Shown one piece after another: positions 48,694 through 49,076 of a stretch of DNA of 49,076 bases. The position numbers were made by a program, and so were the translations under genes. The notes under the pieces were generated by a model that was not told where the DNA came from, searched no databases, and saw only the letters and a program-made list of their open reading frames with translations. Source of the stretch: Negativicutes bacterium. Lineage in GTDB: Bacteria; Bacillota_C; Negativicutes; Sporomusales_B; JARLHX01. Location: NCBI GenBank assembly GCA_031292015.1, contig JARLHY010000015.1:1-49076 (forward strand), read 5' to 3'. Position 1 is the first letter of the stretch. Each line of letters starts with the position of its first letter.

Positions 48694-49076
48694 GTGGAAT
48701 TTTTGTCAGTATTACTGTTGTTAGTGGTAATCGTGGCAGTGGCCGTTTGGCTGTATATCGCCCGTCAGGGGGATGCCGAATTCGAATTTCTGGTGGACCA
48801 GCGCACCGATTTCAAGCTGGATGAACTGACGGCGGACACGGCGGTTTTTTCCTGCAATATCCCCTTTGTCAACAAGGGGACCCAGGACGGGACGATCATG
48901 GATTGTTATCCCCGCCACCTGCTGCCCCAGGAGCAGTTCGACGAGGTTGAGACCTCATCCCGCCTGGAACTGGAGGGAAAACCGCGCAAGGACGGTTACT
49001 TCGAGGCACTCATCGTGCCCAAGACCACCGGCAGCGCGGTGATTCTTACCCTGACCTTCAAGGCCAAGGCAGGCGA
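48694..49076 (+). CDS. Membrane-anchored hypothetical protein, 3' end beyond window
   Basis: Frame open from GTG 48694 to the right edge (127 residues seen, no stop). GGAGGAG lies 7 bases upstream. Residues 2-21 are one membrane helix (EFLSVLLLLVVIVAVAVWLY). The rest has alternating hydrophobic residues typical of a beta-sandwich (VFSCNIPFVNKGTQDGTIMD; GSAVILTLTFKAKAG). I do not recognise the family. It lies 34 bases after murI, on the same strand. Confidence 0.75.
   Translation, partial: MEFLSVLLLLVVIVAVAVWLYIARQGDAEFEFLVDQRTDFKLDELTADTAVFSCNIPFVNKGTQDGTIMDCYPRHLLPQEQFDEVETSSRLELEGKPRKDGYFEALIVPKTTGSAVILTLTFKAKAG

Overview
The window looks like chromosomal DNA of an anaerobic, diderm, spore-former-like Firmicute, most likely of the Negativicutes (Sporomusa/Pelosinus/Thermosinus-type). 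Three things point there. A two-partner secretion pair (outer-membrane TpsB plus secreted TpsA) requires an outer membrane. It sits among typical Clostridia-type families (YitT, YtxH/YtxG, DUF3842, DUF2935, TcdA, DsrMK-like pair, H-NOX chemoreceptor). Strong GGAGG ribosome sites and frequent GTG/TTG starts are also present. DNA is moderately GC-rich, with AT-rich promoters. The assignment is inference from gene content only.

Layout. 1-1.3 kb: a complete IS3-family element beside a dispersed repeat. 1.6-5.4 kb: HD-GYP protein, small HTH protein, EamA exporter, uronate-isomerase-like hydrolase. 5.6-7.1 kb: TPP riboswitch and thiC. 7.1-9.25 kb: TRAP solute-binding lipoprotein and a FadR-type regulator with a palindromic operator in the dctP promoter. 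9.5-13.2 kb: flavin reductase, papain-like protease with a membrane partner, YtxH/YtxG-like pair. 13.5-17.4 kb: H-NOX chemoreceptor, then MarR-GNAT regulator and azlCD under a double palindromic operator. 18.0-22.1 kb: two-partner secretion system. 22.6-25.5 kb: Tat-type DUF362 protein, a NapH-NapG fusion ferredoxin, and a PII protein. 25.6-32.6 kb: zinc-ribbon protein, WrbA, an unidentified structured RNA, a YcaO enzyme convergent with a gene made almost wholly of cysteine-rich nonapeptide repeats, DUF2935, TcdA, a GlsB-type protein and an EVE protein. 32.9-38.7 kb: DsrM/DsrK-like pair, YitT, spermidine synthase, M29 aminopeptidase. 38.9-39.2 kb: Asn-Glu-Val tRNA cluster. 39.5-49.1 kb: dehydrogenase, OYE-family reductase, LUD protein, K+ channel, MFS exporter, a 31-residue membrane peptide, tRNA-Arg, DUF3842, thioesterase, glutamate racemase, and a gene cut by the right edge.

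Most interesting: (1) the YcaO / cysteine-repeat pair at 27.4-29.7 kb, a candidate for an undescribed peptide-modification system; (2) a family of at least eight dispersed elements whose ends show compensatory base changes; (3) an approximately 180-nt structured RNA before ycaO; (4) a TpsA with exactly one cysteine per repeat; (5) an H-NOX chemoreceptor carrying the distal-pocket residues of an oxygen-binding H-NOX.
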